A stretch of DNA of 64,000 bases from Triglochin maritima (taxonomy: Eukaryota > Streptophyta > Magnoliopsida > Alismatales > Juncaginaceae), in contig OY821786.1 of the NCBI GenBank assembly GCA_963682175.1, positions 24,512,501 to 24,576,500 on the forward strand, in the 5' to 3' direction. Positions 22,719 to 33,933 of this stretch are shown here, one piece after another. The position numbers and the translations under genes are program-made. Each line of letters starts with the position of its first letter. Positions within the stretch are counted from its first letter, which is position 1. Below the pieces are notes generated by a model that searched no databases, was not told the DNA's origin, and saw only the letters and a program-made list of their open reading frames with translations.

Positions 22719-23919
22719 CTCACTTACCGACTCCCTCACTCTTTCTCCCCCTCTCCTTCTCTTTCTCTCTCTCCTTTTCCTTCATTCACAGTCTCCTTCG
22801 CTCTCCTCTCTCTACTTCTCGCTCTAATTCACTCTCTCCCCTTCTCCGTTTCACTCCCTCCTTATCTCTCCCTCTCTCTCCTTCTCTATTGTTCTCTCTA
22901 CTTCTCCATCTCTCCTTGCCCTTCTCACTCCCTCCCCCTCTGTCCACCTCTCCTCTCTCTCCTTCTCCTTCTACCTCTCTCCATCTCTCCCTCTCTCCTT
23001 GTTTCCCCATTTCCTTCTCTCTCGTCCTACACTCTCCTTCTCTCTCGCCACTCCTTCTCCTTGTTTTTCACTCTCTTATTGTCCCGCGCTCTCTCCTTCT
23101 CACTCCTCTCTCTGATTCTCCCTTCTATCTTCTATCTTCTCTCTCCTTATCCTTCACTCTTCGTCTTCAATCTCCTTCCCTCTCTCTCCTTCTCCTCTAC
23201 TTCAATACCTCTCCTTCCCTTTCCCTTTTTCCTTCTCCTTCTCTCTCTTCTTCCTGTCTCTCTCTCTCCCTCGCTTGCCTTCTCCTCTTGCTTCTCTCCC
23301 TCCCTCTCCTTCTCCTTCCCATCTCCGCTCTTCTCCCCCTCTCCGTCTCCTCCTCTCTCCGTCTTCCTCCTTCCCCCTCCATCTCCCTCTACTTCTCTCT
23401 CCTTGTCCATCTCTCTCCCCCTCCTCTCTCACTCTGTCGTACTCTCTCGCTCTCCTCCTTCTCGCTCTCCTCCCCTCCCACTCCCATTGTCCTTCTCTCT
23501 CCCTCTCCTATCCACTCTCCCCTTCTCCTTCTCTCTGCGTGCCCTTATTCTTCTCTCCCTCGTTCTCCTTCTCTCTCCTTGTCCTCTCTCTTGTTCTCCT
23601 TCTCATCTCCTTCTTCTTCTCCTCCTCCTCCTCTCTCCTTCTTCTCCCTCCTCCTCCTCTTCCTCCTCTCTCTCCTTCTCTTTCTCTCATCCCTCTCCTT
23701 CTCCTTCGCTTGTCCTTCTCTCTCCTCCTCCCTCTTCTTTTCCTCTCCGTCACCTTCACTCTCTCTCACTCCTCTCGTTCTCCTTCCCTCTCCCCCTTCT
23801 CCGTCTCTCTATTCCTCTCTCTCCTTACCTTTTATCTCTACTTCTCCTTCTCCCTCCCTCTTTCCTTCTCTCCTTCCCTTCCAGTCCCCTCTTCCTTCTC
23901 TCTCTCCTTCTCCATCTAG
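22719..23919 (+). repeat. Satellite unit 20 (1,201 bp, 54-bp deletion)
   Basis: It joins cgctctcctcctt directly to ctcgctctcctcccc at about 23,460, deleting 54 bp. It carries the ctctcgccactcc marker near 23,045 that is typical of the A units downstream. Confidence 0.95.
23451..23470 (+). other. 54-bp deletion junction in unit 20
   Basis: The deleted segment in other units is flanked by copies of ctccttct, so slippage or single-strand annealing between 8-bp repeats can explain it. Confidence 0.85.
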
Positions 23920-25173
23920 CTCACTTACCGACTCCCTCACTCTTTCTCCCCCTCTCCTTCTCTTTCTCTCTCTCCTTTTCCTTCATTCACAGTCTCCTTC
24001 GCTCTCCTCTCTCTACTTCTCGCTCTAATTCACTCTCTCCCCTTCTCCGTTTCACTCCCTCCTTATCTCTCCCTCTCTCTCCTTCTCTATTGTTCTCTCT
24101 ACTTCTCCATCTCTCCTTGCCCTTCTCACTCCCTCCCCCTCTGTCCACCTCTCCTCTCTCTCCTTCTCCTTCTACCTCTCTCCATCTCTCCCTCTCTCCT
24201 TGTTTCCCCATTTCCTTCTCTCTCGTCCTACACTCTCCTTCTCTCTCGCCACTCCTTCTCCTTGTTTTTCACTCTCTTATTGTCCCGCGCTCTCTCCTTC
24301 TCACTCCTCTCTCTGATTCTCCCTTCTATCTTCTATCTTCTCTCTCCTTATCCTTCACTCTTCGTCTTCAATCTCCTTCCCTCTCTCTCCTTCTCCTCTA
24401 CTTCAATACCTCTCCTTCCCTTTCCCTTTTTCCTTCTCCTTCTCTCTCTTCTTCCTGTCTCTCTCTCTCCCTCGCTTGCCTTCTCCTCTTGCTTCTCTCC
24501 CTCCCTCTCCTTCTCCTTCCCATCTCCGCTCTTCTCCCCCTCTCCGTCTCCTCCTCTCTCCGTCTTTCTCCTTCCCCCTCCATCTCCCTCTACTTCTCTC
24601 TCCTTGTCCATCTCTCTCCCCCTCCTCTCTCACTCTGTCGTACTCTCTCGCTCTCCTCCTTCTTCTCCCCTCTTTCCTCTCCTCTTTCTCTCCTCTCTTC
24701 GTCTCCTTCTCCTTCTCGCTCTCCTCCCCTCCCACTCCCATTGTCCTTCTCTCTCCCTCTCCTATCCACTCTCCCCTTCTCCTTCTCTCTGCGTGCCCTT
24801 ATTCTTCTCTCCGTCGTTCTCCTTCTCTCTCCTTGTCCTCTCTCTTGTTCTCCTTCTCATCTCCTTCTTCTTCTCCTCCTCCTCCTCTCTCCTTCTTCTC
24901 CCTCCTCCTCCTCTTCCTCCTCTCTCTCCTTCTCTTTCTCTCATCCCTCTCCTTCTCCTTCGCTTGTCCTTCTCTCTCCTCCTCCCTCTTCTTTTCCTCT
25001 CCGTCACCTTCACTCTCTCTCACTCCTCTCGTTCTCCTTCCCTCTCCCCCTTCTCCGTCTCTCTATTCCTCTCTCTCCTTACCTTTTATCTCTACTTCTC
25101 CTTCTCCCTCCCTCTTTCCTTCTCTCCTTCCCTTCCAGTCCCCTCTTCCTTCTCTCTCTCCTTCTCCATCTAG
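23920..25173 (+). repeat. Satellite unit 21, type A (1,254 bp)
   Basis: It has all three A markers. Predicted translations of homologous frames are identical to those of unit 27, 7.5 kb downstream. Confidence 0.95.
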
Positions 25174-26424
25174 CTCACTTACCGACTCCCTCACTCTTTC
25201 TCCCCCTCTCCTTCTCTTTCTCTCTCTCCTTTTCCTTCATTCACAGTCTCCTTCGCTCTCCTCTCTCTACTTCTCGCTCTAATTCACTCTCTCCCCTTCT
25301 CCGTTTCACTCCCTCCTTATCTCTCCCTCTCTCTCCTTCTCTATTGTTCTCTCTACTTCTCCATCTCTCCTTGCCCTTCTCACTCCCTCCCTTCTGTCCA
25401 CCTCTCCTCTCTCTCCTTCTCCTTCTACCTCTCTCCATCTCTCCCTCTCTCCTTGTTTCCCCATTTCCTTCTCTCTCGTCCTACACTCTCCTCTCTCCCC
25501 ACTCCTTCTCCTTGTTTTTCACTCTCTTATTGTCCCGCGCTCTCTCCTTCTCACTCCTCTCTCTGATTCTCCCTTCTATCTTCTATCTTCTCTCTCCTTA
25601 TCCTTCACTCTTCGTCTTCAATTTCCTTCCCTCTCTCTCCTTCTCCTCTACTTCAATACCTCTCCTTCCCTTTCCCTTTTTCCTTCTCCTTCTCTCTCTT
25701 CTTCCTGTCTCTCTCTCTCCCTCGCTTGCCTTCTCCTCTTGCTTCTCTCCCTCCCTCTCCTTCTCCTTCCCATCTCCGCTCTTCTCCCCCTCTCCGTCTC
25801 CTCCTCTCTCCGTCTTCCTCCTTCCCCCTCCATCTCCCTCTACTTCTCTCTCCTTGTCCATCTCTCTCCCCCTCCTCTCTCACTCTGTCGTACTCTCTCG
25901 CTCTCCTCCTTCTTCTCCCCTCTTTCCTCCTCCTCTATCTCTCCTCTCTTAGTCTCCTTCTCCTTCTCGCTCTCCTCCCCTCCCACTCCCATTGTCCTTC
26001 TCTCTCCCTCTCCTATCCACTCTCCCCTTCTCCTTCTCTCTGCGTGCCCTTATTCTTCTCTCCGTCGTTCTCCTTCTCTCTCCTTGTCCTCTCTCTTGTT
26101 CTCCTTCTCATCTCCTTCTTCTTCTCCTCCTCCTCCTCTCTCCTTCTTCTCCCTCCTCCTCCTCTTCCTCCTCTCTCTCCTTCTCTTTCTCTCATCCCTC
26201 TCCTTCTCCTTCGCTTGTCCTTCTCTCTCCTCCTCCCTCTTCTTTTCCTCTCCGTCACCTTCACTCTCTCTCACTCCTCTCGTTCTCCTTCCCTCTCCCC
26301 CTTCTCCGTCTCTCTATTCCTCTCTCTCCTTACCTTTTATCTCTACTTCTCCTTCTCCCTCCCTCTTTCCTTCTCTCCTTCCCTTCCAGTCCCCTCTTCC
26401 TTCTCTCTCTCCTTCTCCATCTAG
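25174..26424 (+). repeat. Satellite unit 22, type B (1,251 bp)
   Basis: It has ccctcccttctg near 25,385, ctctcctctctcccc near 25,487 and ttcaatttcc near 25,617. It matches unit 26 except for ctcttagtctcc near 25,946. Confidence 0.95.
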
Positions 26425-27680
26425 CTCACTTACCGACTCCCTCACTCTTTCTCCCCCTCTCCTTCTCTTTCTCTCTCTCCTTTTCCTTCATTCACAGTCT
26501 CCTTCGCTCTCCTCTCTCTACTTCTCGCTCTAATTCACTCTCTCCCCTTCTCCGTTTCACTCCCTCCTTATCTCTCCCTCTCTCTCCTTCTCTATTGTTC
26601 TCTCTACTTCTCCATCTCTCCTTGCCCTTCTCACTCCCTCCCCCTCTGTCCACCTCTCCTCTCTCTCCTTCTCCTTCTACCTCTCTCCATCTCTCCCTCT
26701 CTCCTTGTTTCCCCATTTCCTTCTCTCTCGTCCTACACTCTCCTTCTCTCTCGCCACTCCTTCTCCTTGTTTTTCACTCTCTTATTGTCCCGCGCTCTCT
26801 CCTTCTCACTCCTCTCTCTGATTCTCCCTTCTATCTTCTATCTTCTCTCTCCTTATCCTTCACTCTTCGTCTTCAATCTCCTTCCCTCTCTCTCCTTCTC
26901 CTCTACTTCAATACCTCTCCTTCCCTTTCCCTTTTTCCTTCTCCTTCTCTCTCTTCTTCCTGTCTCTCTCTCTCTCCCTCGCTTGCCTTCTCCTCTTGCT
27001 TCTCTCCCTCCCTCTCCTTCTCCTTCCCATCTCCGCTCTTCTCCCCCTCTCCGTCTCCTCCTCTCTCCGTCTTTCTCCTTCCCCCTCCATCTCCCTCTAC
27101 TTCTCTCTCCTTGTCCATCTCTCTCCCCCTCCTCTCTCACTCTGTCGTACTCTCTCGCTCTCCTCCTTCTTCTCCCCTCTTTCCTCTCCTCTTTCTCTCC
27201 TCTCTTCGTCTCCTTCTCCTTCTCGCTCTCCTCCCCTCCCACTCCCATTGTCCTTCTCTCTCCCTCTCCTATCCACTCTCCCCTTCTCCTTCTCTCTGCG
27301 TGCCCTTATTCTTCTCTCCGTCGTTCTCCTTCTCTCTCCTTGTCCTCTCTCTTGTTCTCCTTCTCATCTCCTTCTTCTTCTCCTCCTCCTCCTCTCTCCT
27401 TCTTCTCCCTCCTCCTCCTCTTCCTCCTCTCTCTCCTTCTCTTTCTCTCATCCCTCTCCTTCTCCTTCGCTTGTCCTTCTCTCTCCTCCTCCCTCTTCTT
27501 TTCCTCTCCGTCACCTTCACTCTCTCTCACTCCTCTCGTTCTCCTTCCCTCTCCCCCTTCTCCGTCTCTCTATTCCTCTCTCTCCTTACCTTTTATCTCT
27601 ACTTCTCCTTCTCCCTCCCTCTTTCCTTCTCTCCTTCCCTTCCAGTCCCCTCTTCCTTCTCTCTCTCCTTCTCCATCTAG
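26425..27680 (+). repeat. Satellite unit 23, type A with extra CT (1,256 bp)
   Basis: It has all A markers plus one extra CT before ccctcgcttgcc (near 26,968). Homologous-frame translations match those of unit 25. Confidence 0.95.
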
Positions 27681-28928
27681 CTCACTTACCGACTCCCTCA
27701 CTCTTTCTCCCCCTCTCCTTCTCTTTCTCTCTCTCCTTTTCCTTCATTCACAGTCTCCTTCGCTCTCCTCTCTCTACTTCTCGCTCTAATTCACTCTCTC
27801 CCCTTCTCCGTTTCACTCCCTCCTTATCTCTCCCTCTCTCTCCTTCTCTATTGTTCTCTCTACTTCTCCATCTCTCCTTGCCCTTCTCACTCCCTCCCTT
27901 CTGTCCACCTCTCCTCTCTCTCCTTCTCCTTCTACCTCTCTCCCTCTCTCCTTGTTTTTCAATATTTCCTTCTCTCTCGTCCTACACTCTCCTTCTCTCT
28001 CCCCACTCCTTCTCCTTGTTTTTCACTCTCTTATTGTCCCGCGCTCTCTCCTTCTCACTCCTCTCTCTGATTCTCCCTTCTATCTTCTATCTTCTCTCTC
28101 CTTATCCTTCACTCTTCGTCTTCAATTTCCTTCCCTCTCTCTCCTTCTCCTCTACTTCAATACCTCTCCTTCCCTTTCCCTTTTTCCTTCTCCTTCTCTC
28201 TCTTCTTCCTGTCTCTCTCTCTCCCTCGCTTGCCTTCTCCTCTTGCTTCTCTCCCTCCCTCTCCTTCTCCTTCCCATCTCCGCTCTTCTCCCCCTCTCCG
28301 TCTCCTCCTCTCTCCGTCTTCCTCCTTCCCCCTCCATCTCCCTCTACTTCTCTCTCCTTGTCCATCTCTCTCCCCCTCCTCTCTCACTCTGTCGTACTCT
28401 CTCGCTCTCCTCCTTCTTCTCCCCTCTTTCCTCCTCCTCTATCTCTCCTCTCTTCGTCTCCTTCTCCTTCTCGCTCTCCTCCCCTCCCACTCCCATTGTC
28501 CTTCTCTCTCCCTCTCCTATCCACTCTCCCCTTCTCCTTCTCTCTGCGTGCCCTTATTCTTCTCTCCGTCGTTCTCCTTCTCTCTCCTTGTCCTCTCTCT
28601 TGTTCTCCTTCTCATCTCCTTCTTCTTCTCCTCCTCCTCCTCTCTCCTTCTTCTCCCTCCTCCTCCTCTTCCTCCTCTCTCTCCTTCTCTTTCTCTCATC
28701 CCTCTCCTTCTCCTTCGCTTGTCCTTCTCTCTCCTCCTCCCTCTTCTTTTCCTCTCCGTCACCTTCACTCTCTCTCACTCCTCTCGTTCTCCTTCCCTCT
28801 CCCCCTTCTCCGTCTCTCTATTCCTCTCTCTCCTTACCTTTTATCTCTACTTCTCCTTCTCCCTCCCTCTTTCCTTCTCTCCTTCCCTTCCAGTCCCCTC
28901 TTCCTTCTCTCTCTCCTTCTCCATCTAG
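27681..28928 (+). repeat. Satellite unit 24, type B with caatattt haplotype (1,248 bp)
   Basis: It has ttcaatttcc and ccctcccttctg, plus the rare cttgtttttcaatatttc segment at 27,951-27,968 in place of cttgtttccccatttc. Confidence 0.95.
27951..27968 (+). other. Rare variant segment, copy 1 of 3
   Basis: cttgtttttcaatatttc replaces cttgtttccccatttc and follows a shortened ctctctccctctctcc. The same compound haplotype recurs at 36,711 and 51,723. Confidence 0.95.
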
Positions 28929-30184
28929 CTCACTTACCGACTCCCTCACTCTTTCTCCCCCTCTCCTTCTCTTTCTCTCTCTCCTTTTCCTTCATTCACA
29001 GTCTCCTTCGCTCTCCTCTCTCTACTTCTCGCTCTAATTCACTCTCTCCCCTTCTCCGTTTCACTCCCTCCTTATCTCTCCCTCTCTCTCCTTCTCTATT
29101 GTTCTCTCTACTTCTCCATCTCTCCTTGCCCTTCTCACTCCCTCCCCCTCTGTCCACCTCTCCTCTCTCTCCTTCTCCTTCTACCTCTCTCCATCTCTCC
29201 CTCTCTCCTTGTTTCCCCATTTCCTTCTCTCTCGTCCTACACTCTCCTTCTCTCTCGCCACTCCTTCTCCTTGTTTTTCACTCTCTTATTGTCCCGCGCT
29301 CTCTCCTTCTCACTCCTCTCTCTGATTCTCCCTTCTATCTTCTATCTTCTCTCTCCTTATCCTTCACTCTTCGTCTTCAATCTCCTTCCCTCTCTCTCCT
29401 TCTCCTCTACTTCAATACCTCTCCTTCCCTTTCCCTTTTTCCTTCTCCTTCTCTCTCTTCTTCCTGTCTCTCTCTCTCTCCCTCGCTTGCCTTCTCCTCT
29501 TGCTTCTCTCCCTCCCTCTCCTTCTCCTTCCCATCTCCGCTCTTCTCCCCCTCTCCGTCTCCTCCTCTCTCCGTCTTTCTCCTTCCCCCTCCATCTCCCT
29601 CTACTTCTCTCTCCTTGTCCATCTCTCTCCCCCTCCTCTCTCACTCTGTCGTACTCTCTCGCTCTCCTCCTTCTTCTCCCCTCTTTCCTCTCCTCTTTCT
29701 CTCCTCTCTTCGTCTCCTTCTCCTTCTCGCTCTCCTCCCCTCCCACTCCCATTGTCCTTCTCTCTCCCTCTCCTATCCACTCTCCCCTTCTCCTTCTCTC
29801 TGCGTGCCCTTATTCTTCTCTCCGTCGTTCTCCTTCTCTCTCCTTGTCCTCTCTCTTGTTCTCCTTCTCATCTCCTTCTTCTTCTCCTCCTCCTCCTCTC
29901 TCCTTCTTCTCCCTCCTCCTCCTCTTCCTCCTCTCTCTCCTTCTCTTTCTCTCATCCCTCTCCTTCTCCTTCGCTTGTCCTTCTCTCTCCTCCTCCCTCT
30001 TCTTTTCCTCTCCGTCACCTTCACTCTCTCTCACTCCTCTCGTTCTCCTTCCCTCTCCCCCTTCTCCGTCTCTCTATTCCTCTCTCTCCTTACCTTTTAT
30101 CTCTACTTCTCCTTCTCCCTCCCTCTTTCCTTCTCTCCTTCCCTTCCAGTCCCCTCTTCCTTCTCTCTCTCCTTCTCCATCTAG
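28929..30184 (+). repeat. Satellite unit 25, type A with extra CT (1,256 bp)
   Basis: Same length and same markers as unit 23, and homologous-frame translations agree throughout. Very recent common origin is inferred. Confidence 0.95.
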
Positions 30185-31435
30185 CTCACTTACCGACTCC
30201 CTCACTCTTTCTCCCCCTCTCCTTCTCTTTCTCTCTCTCCTTTTCCTTCATTCACAGTCTCCTTCGCTCTCCTCTCTCTACTTCTCGCTCTAATTCACTC
30301 TCTCCCCTTCTCCGTTTCACTCCCTCCTTATCTCTCCCTCTCTCTCCTTCTCTATTGTTCTCTCTACTTCTCCATCTCTCCTTGCCCTTCTCACTCCCTC
30401 CCTTCTGTCCACCTCTCCTCTCTCTCCTTCTCCTTCTACCTCTCTCCATCTCTCCCTCTCTCCTTGTTTCCCCATTTCCTTCTCTCTCGTCCTACACTCT
30501 CCTCTCTCCCCACTCCTTCTCCTTGTTTTTCACTCTCTTATTGTCCCGCGCTCTCTCCTTCTCACTCCTCTCTCTGATTCTCCCTTCTATCTTCTATCTT
30601 CTCTCTCCTTATCCTTCACTCTTCGTCTTCAATTTCCTTCCCTCTCTCTCCTTCTCCTCTACTTCAATACCTCTCCTTCCCTTTCCCTTTTTCCTTCTCC
30701 TTCTCTCTCTTCTTCCTGTCTCTCTCTCTCCCTCGCTTGCCTTCTCCTCTTGCTTCTCTCCCTCCCTCTCCTTCTCCTTCCCATCTCCGCTCTTCTCCCC
30801 CTCTCCGTCTCCTCCTCTCTCCGTCTTCCTCCTTCCCCCTCCATCTCCCTCTACTTCTCTCTCCTTGTCCATCTCTCTCCCCCTCCTCTCTCACTCTGTC
30901 GTACTCTCTCGCTCTCCTCCTTCTTCTCCCCTCTTTCCTCCTCCTCTATCTCTCCTCTCTTCGTCTCCTTCTCCTTCTCGCTCTCCTCCCCTCCCACTCC
31001 CATTGTCCTTCTCTCTCCCTCTCCTATCCACTCTCCCCTTCTCCTTCTCTCTGCGTGCCCTTATTCTTCTCTCCGTCGTTCTCCTTCTCTCTCCTTGTCC
31101 TCTCTCTTGTTCTCCTTCTCATCTCCTTCTTCTTCTCCTCCTCCTCCTCTCTCCTTCTTCTCCCTCCTCCTCCTCTTCCTCCTCTCTCTCCTTCTCTTTC
31201 TCTCATCCCTCTCCTTCTCCTTCGCTTGTCCTTCTCTCTCCTCCTCCCTCTTCTTTTCCTCTCCGTCACCTTCACTCTCTCTCACTCCTCTCGTTCTCCT
31301 TCCCTCTCCCCCTTCTCCGTCTCTCTATTCCTCTCTCTCCTTACCTTTTATCTCTACTTCTCCTTCTCCCTCCCTCTTTCCTTCTCTCCTTCCCTTCCAG
31401 TCCCCTCTTCCTTCTCTCTCTCCTTCTCCATCTAG
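30185..31435 (+). repeat. Satellite unit 26, type B (1,251 bp)
   Basis: It shares ccctcccttctg, ctctcctctctcccc and ttcaatttcc with unit 22, at a spacing of 5,011 bp. Confidence 0.95.
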
Positions 31436-32689
31436 CTCACTTACCGACTCCCTCACTCTTTCTCCCCCTCTCCTTCTCTTTCTCTCTCTCCTTTTCCTTC
31501 ATTCACAGTCTCCTTCGCTCTCCTCTCTCTACTTCTCGCTCTAATTCACTCTCTCCCCTTCTCCGTTTCACTCCCTCCTTATCTCTCCCTCTCTCTCCTT
31601 CTCTATTGTTCTCTCTACTTCTCCATCTCTCCTTGCCCTTCTCACTCCCTCCCCCTCTGTCCACCTCTCCTCTCTCTCCTTCTCCTTCTACCTCTCTCCA
31701 TCTCTCCCTCTCTCCTTGTTTCCCCATTTCCTTCTCTCTCGTCCTACACTCTCCTTCTCTCTCGCCACTCCTTCTCCTTGTTTTTCACTCTCTTATTGTC
31801 CCGCGCTCTCTCCTTCTCACTCCTCTCTCTGATTCTCCCTTCTATCTTCTATCTTCTCTCTCCTTATCCTTCACTCTTCGTCTTCAATCTCCTTCCCTCT
31901 CTCTCCTTCTCCTCTACTTCAATACCTCTCCTTCCCTTTCCCTTTTTCCTTCTCCTTCTCTCTCTTCTTCCTGTCTCTCTCTCTCCCTCGCTTGCCTTCT
32001 CCTCTTGCTTCTCTCCCTCCCTCTCCTTCTCCTTCCCATCTCCGCTCTTCTCCCCCTCTCCGTCTCCTCCTCTCTCCGTCTTTCTCCTTCCCCCTCCATC
32101 TCCCTCTACTTCTCTCTCCTTGTCCATCTCTCTCCCCCTCCTCTCTCACTCTGTCGTACTCTCTCGCTCTCCTCCTTCTTCTCCCCTCTTTCCTCTCCTC
32201 TTTCTCTCCTCTCTTCGTCTCCTTCTCCTTCTCGCTCTCCTCCCCTCCCACTCCCATTGTCCTTCTCTCTCCCTCTCCTATCCACTCTCCCCTTCTCCTT
32301 CTCTCTGCGTGCCCTTATTCTTCTCTCCGTCGTTCTCCTTCTCTCTCCTTGTCCTCTCTCTTGTTCTCCTTCTCATCTCCTTCTTCTTCTCCTCCTCCTC
32401 CTCTCTCCTTCTTCTCCCTCCTCCTCCTCTTCCTCCTCTCTCTCCTTCTCTTTCTCTCATCCCTCTCCTTCTCCTTCGCTTGTCCTTCTCTCTCCTCCTC
32501 CCTCTTCTTTTCCTCTCCGTCACCTTCACTCTCTCTCACTCCTCTCGTTCTCCTTCCCTCTCCCCCTTCTCCGTCTCTCTATTCCTCTCTCTCCTTACCT
32601 TTTATCTCTACTTCTCCTTCTCCCTCCCTCTTTCCTTCTCTCCTTCCCTTCCAGTCCCCTCTTCCTTCTCTCTCTCCTTCTCCATCTAG
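31436..32689 (+). repeat. Satellite unit 27, type A (1,254 bp)
   Basis: It carries the A markers without the extra CT. It is the counterpart of unit 21. Confidence 0.95.
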
Positions 32690-33933
32690 CTCACTTACCG
32701 ACTCCCTCACTCTTTCTCCCCCTCTCCTTCTCTTTCTCTCTCTCCTTTTCCTTCATTCACAGTCTCCTTCGCTCTCCTCTCTCTACTTCTCGCTCTAATT
32801 CACTCTCTCCCCTTCTCCGTTTCACTCCCTCCTTATCTCTCCCTCTCTCTCCTTCTCTATTGTTCTCTCTACTTCTCCATCTCTCCTTGCCCTTCTCACT
32901 CCCTCCCCTCTGTCCACCTCTCCTCTCTCTCCTTCTCCTTCTACCTCTCTCCATCTCTCCCTCTCTCCTTGTTTCCCCATTTCCTTCTCTCTCGTCCTAC
33001 ACTCTCCTTCTCTCTCCCCACTCCTTCTCCTTGTTTTTCACTCTCTTATTGTCCCGCGCTCTCTCCTTCTCACTCCTCTCTCTGATTCTCCCTTCTATCT
33101 TCTCTCTCCTTATCCTTCACTCTTCGTCTTCAATTTCCTTCCCTCTCTCTCCTTCTCCTCTACTTCAATACCTCTCCTTCCCTTTCCCTTTTTCCTTCTC
33201 CTTCTCTCTCTTCTTCCTGTCTCTCTCTCTCCCTCGCTTGCCTTCTCCTCTTGCTTCTCTCCCTCCCTCTCCGTCTCCTTCCCATCTCCGCTCTTCTCCC
33301 CCTCTCCGTCTCCTCCTCTCTCCGTCTTCCTCCTTCCCCCTCCATCTCCCTCTACTTCTCTCTCCTTGTCCATCTCTCTCCCCCTCCTCTCTCACTCTGT
33401 CGTACTCTCTCGCTCTCCTCCTTCTTCTCCCCTCTTTCCTCCTCCTCTATCTCTCCTCTCTTCGTCTCCTTCTCCTTCTCGCTCCCCTCCCCTCCCACTC
33501 CCATTGTCCTTCTCTCTCCCTCTCCTATCCACTCTCCCCTTCTCCTTCTCTCTGCGTGCCCTTATTCTTCTCTCCGTCGTTCTCCTTCTCTCTCCTTGTC
33601 CTCTCTCTTGTTCTCCTTCTCATCTCCTTCTTCTTCTCCTCCTCCTCTCTCCTTCTTCTCCCTCCTCCTCCTCTTCTTCCTCTCTCTCCTTCTCTTTCTC
33701 TCATCCCTCTCCTTCTCCTTCGCTTGTCCTTCTCTCTCCTCCTCCCTCTTCTTTTCCTCTCCGTCACCTTCACTCTCTCTCACTCCACTCGTTCTCCTTC
33801 CCTCTCCCCCTTCTCCGTCTCTCTATTCCTCTCTCTCCTTACCTTTTATCTCTACTTCTCCTTCTCCCACCCTCTTTCCTTCTCTCCTTCCCTTCCAGTC
33901 CCCTCTTCCTTCTCTCTCTCCTTCTCCATCTAG
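32690..33933 (+). repeat. Satellite unit 28, type B, diverged (1,244 bp)
   Basis: It has ttcaatttcc near 33,128 but only a single ttctatc. Private changes: ctctccgtctcc near 33,268, cgctcccctcccc near 33,480 (creates a G-quadruplex motif), cactccactcg near 33,781 and ctcccaccctc near 33,864. Confidence 0.95.
33484..33502 (-). other. G-quadruplex / i-motif sequence (unit 28 only)
   Basis: The plus strand has C-runs of 4, 4, 3 and 3 separated by T, T and ACT, so the minus strand fits G3+N1-3 four times. Other units have ctctcctcccc here and only three qualifying runs; a single T-to-C change completes the motif. Folding is inferred, not shown. Confidence 0.8.

Larger units (their letters stand above)
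23920..33933 (+). repeat. Dimeric higher-order repeat, four A-B pairs of about 2.5 kb
   Basis: A units (21, 23, 25, 27) carry ctcgccactcc, cgtctttctcc and tttcctctcctctttc. B units (22, 24, 26, 28) carry ttcaatttcc, and ccctcccttctg (ccctcccctctg in unit 28). The A anchors are spaced 2,507, 2,504 and 2,505 bp apart, and the B anchors 2,504, 2,507 and 2,498 bp. Subtypes are shuffled: units 21 and 27 match each other, units 23 and 25 match each other, and units 22 and 26 share ctctcctctctcccc. Repeated out-of-register exchange of dimers is inferred. Confidence 0.93.

Noticed and set aside
27951..27968. TTTTTCAATATTT as a TATA-like promoter element or insertion-element edge
   Set aside because: It is a short substitution haplotype within the normal unit, with the unit continuing normally on both sides. 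Nothing else suggests a promoter or insertion.
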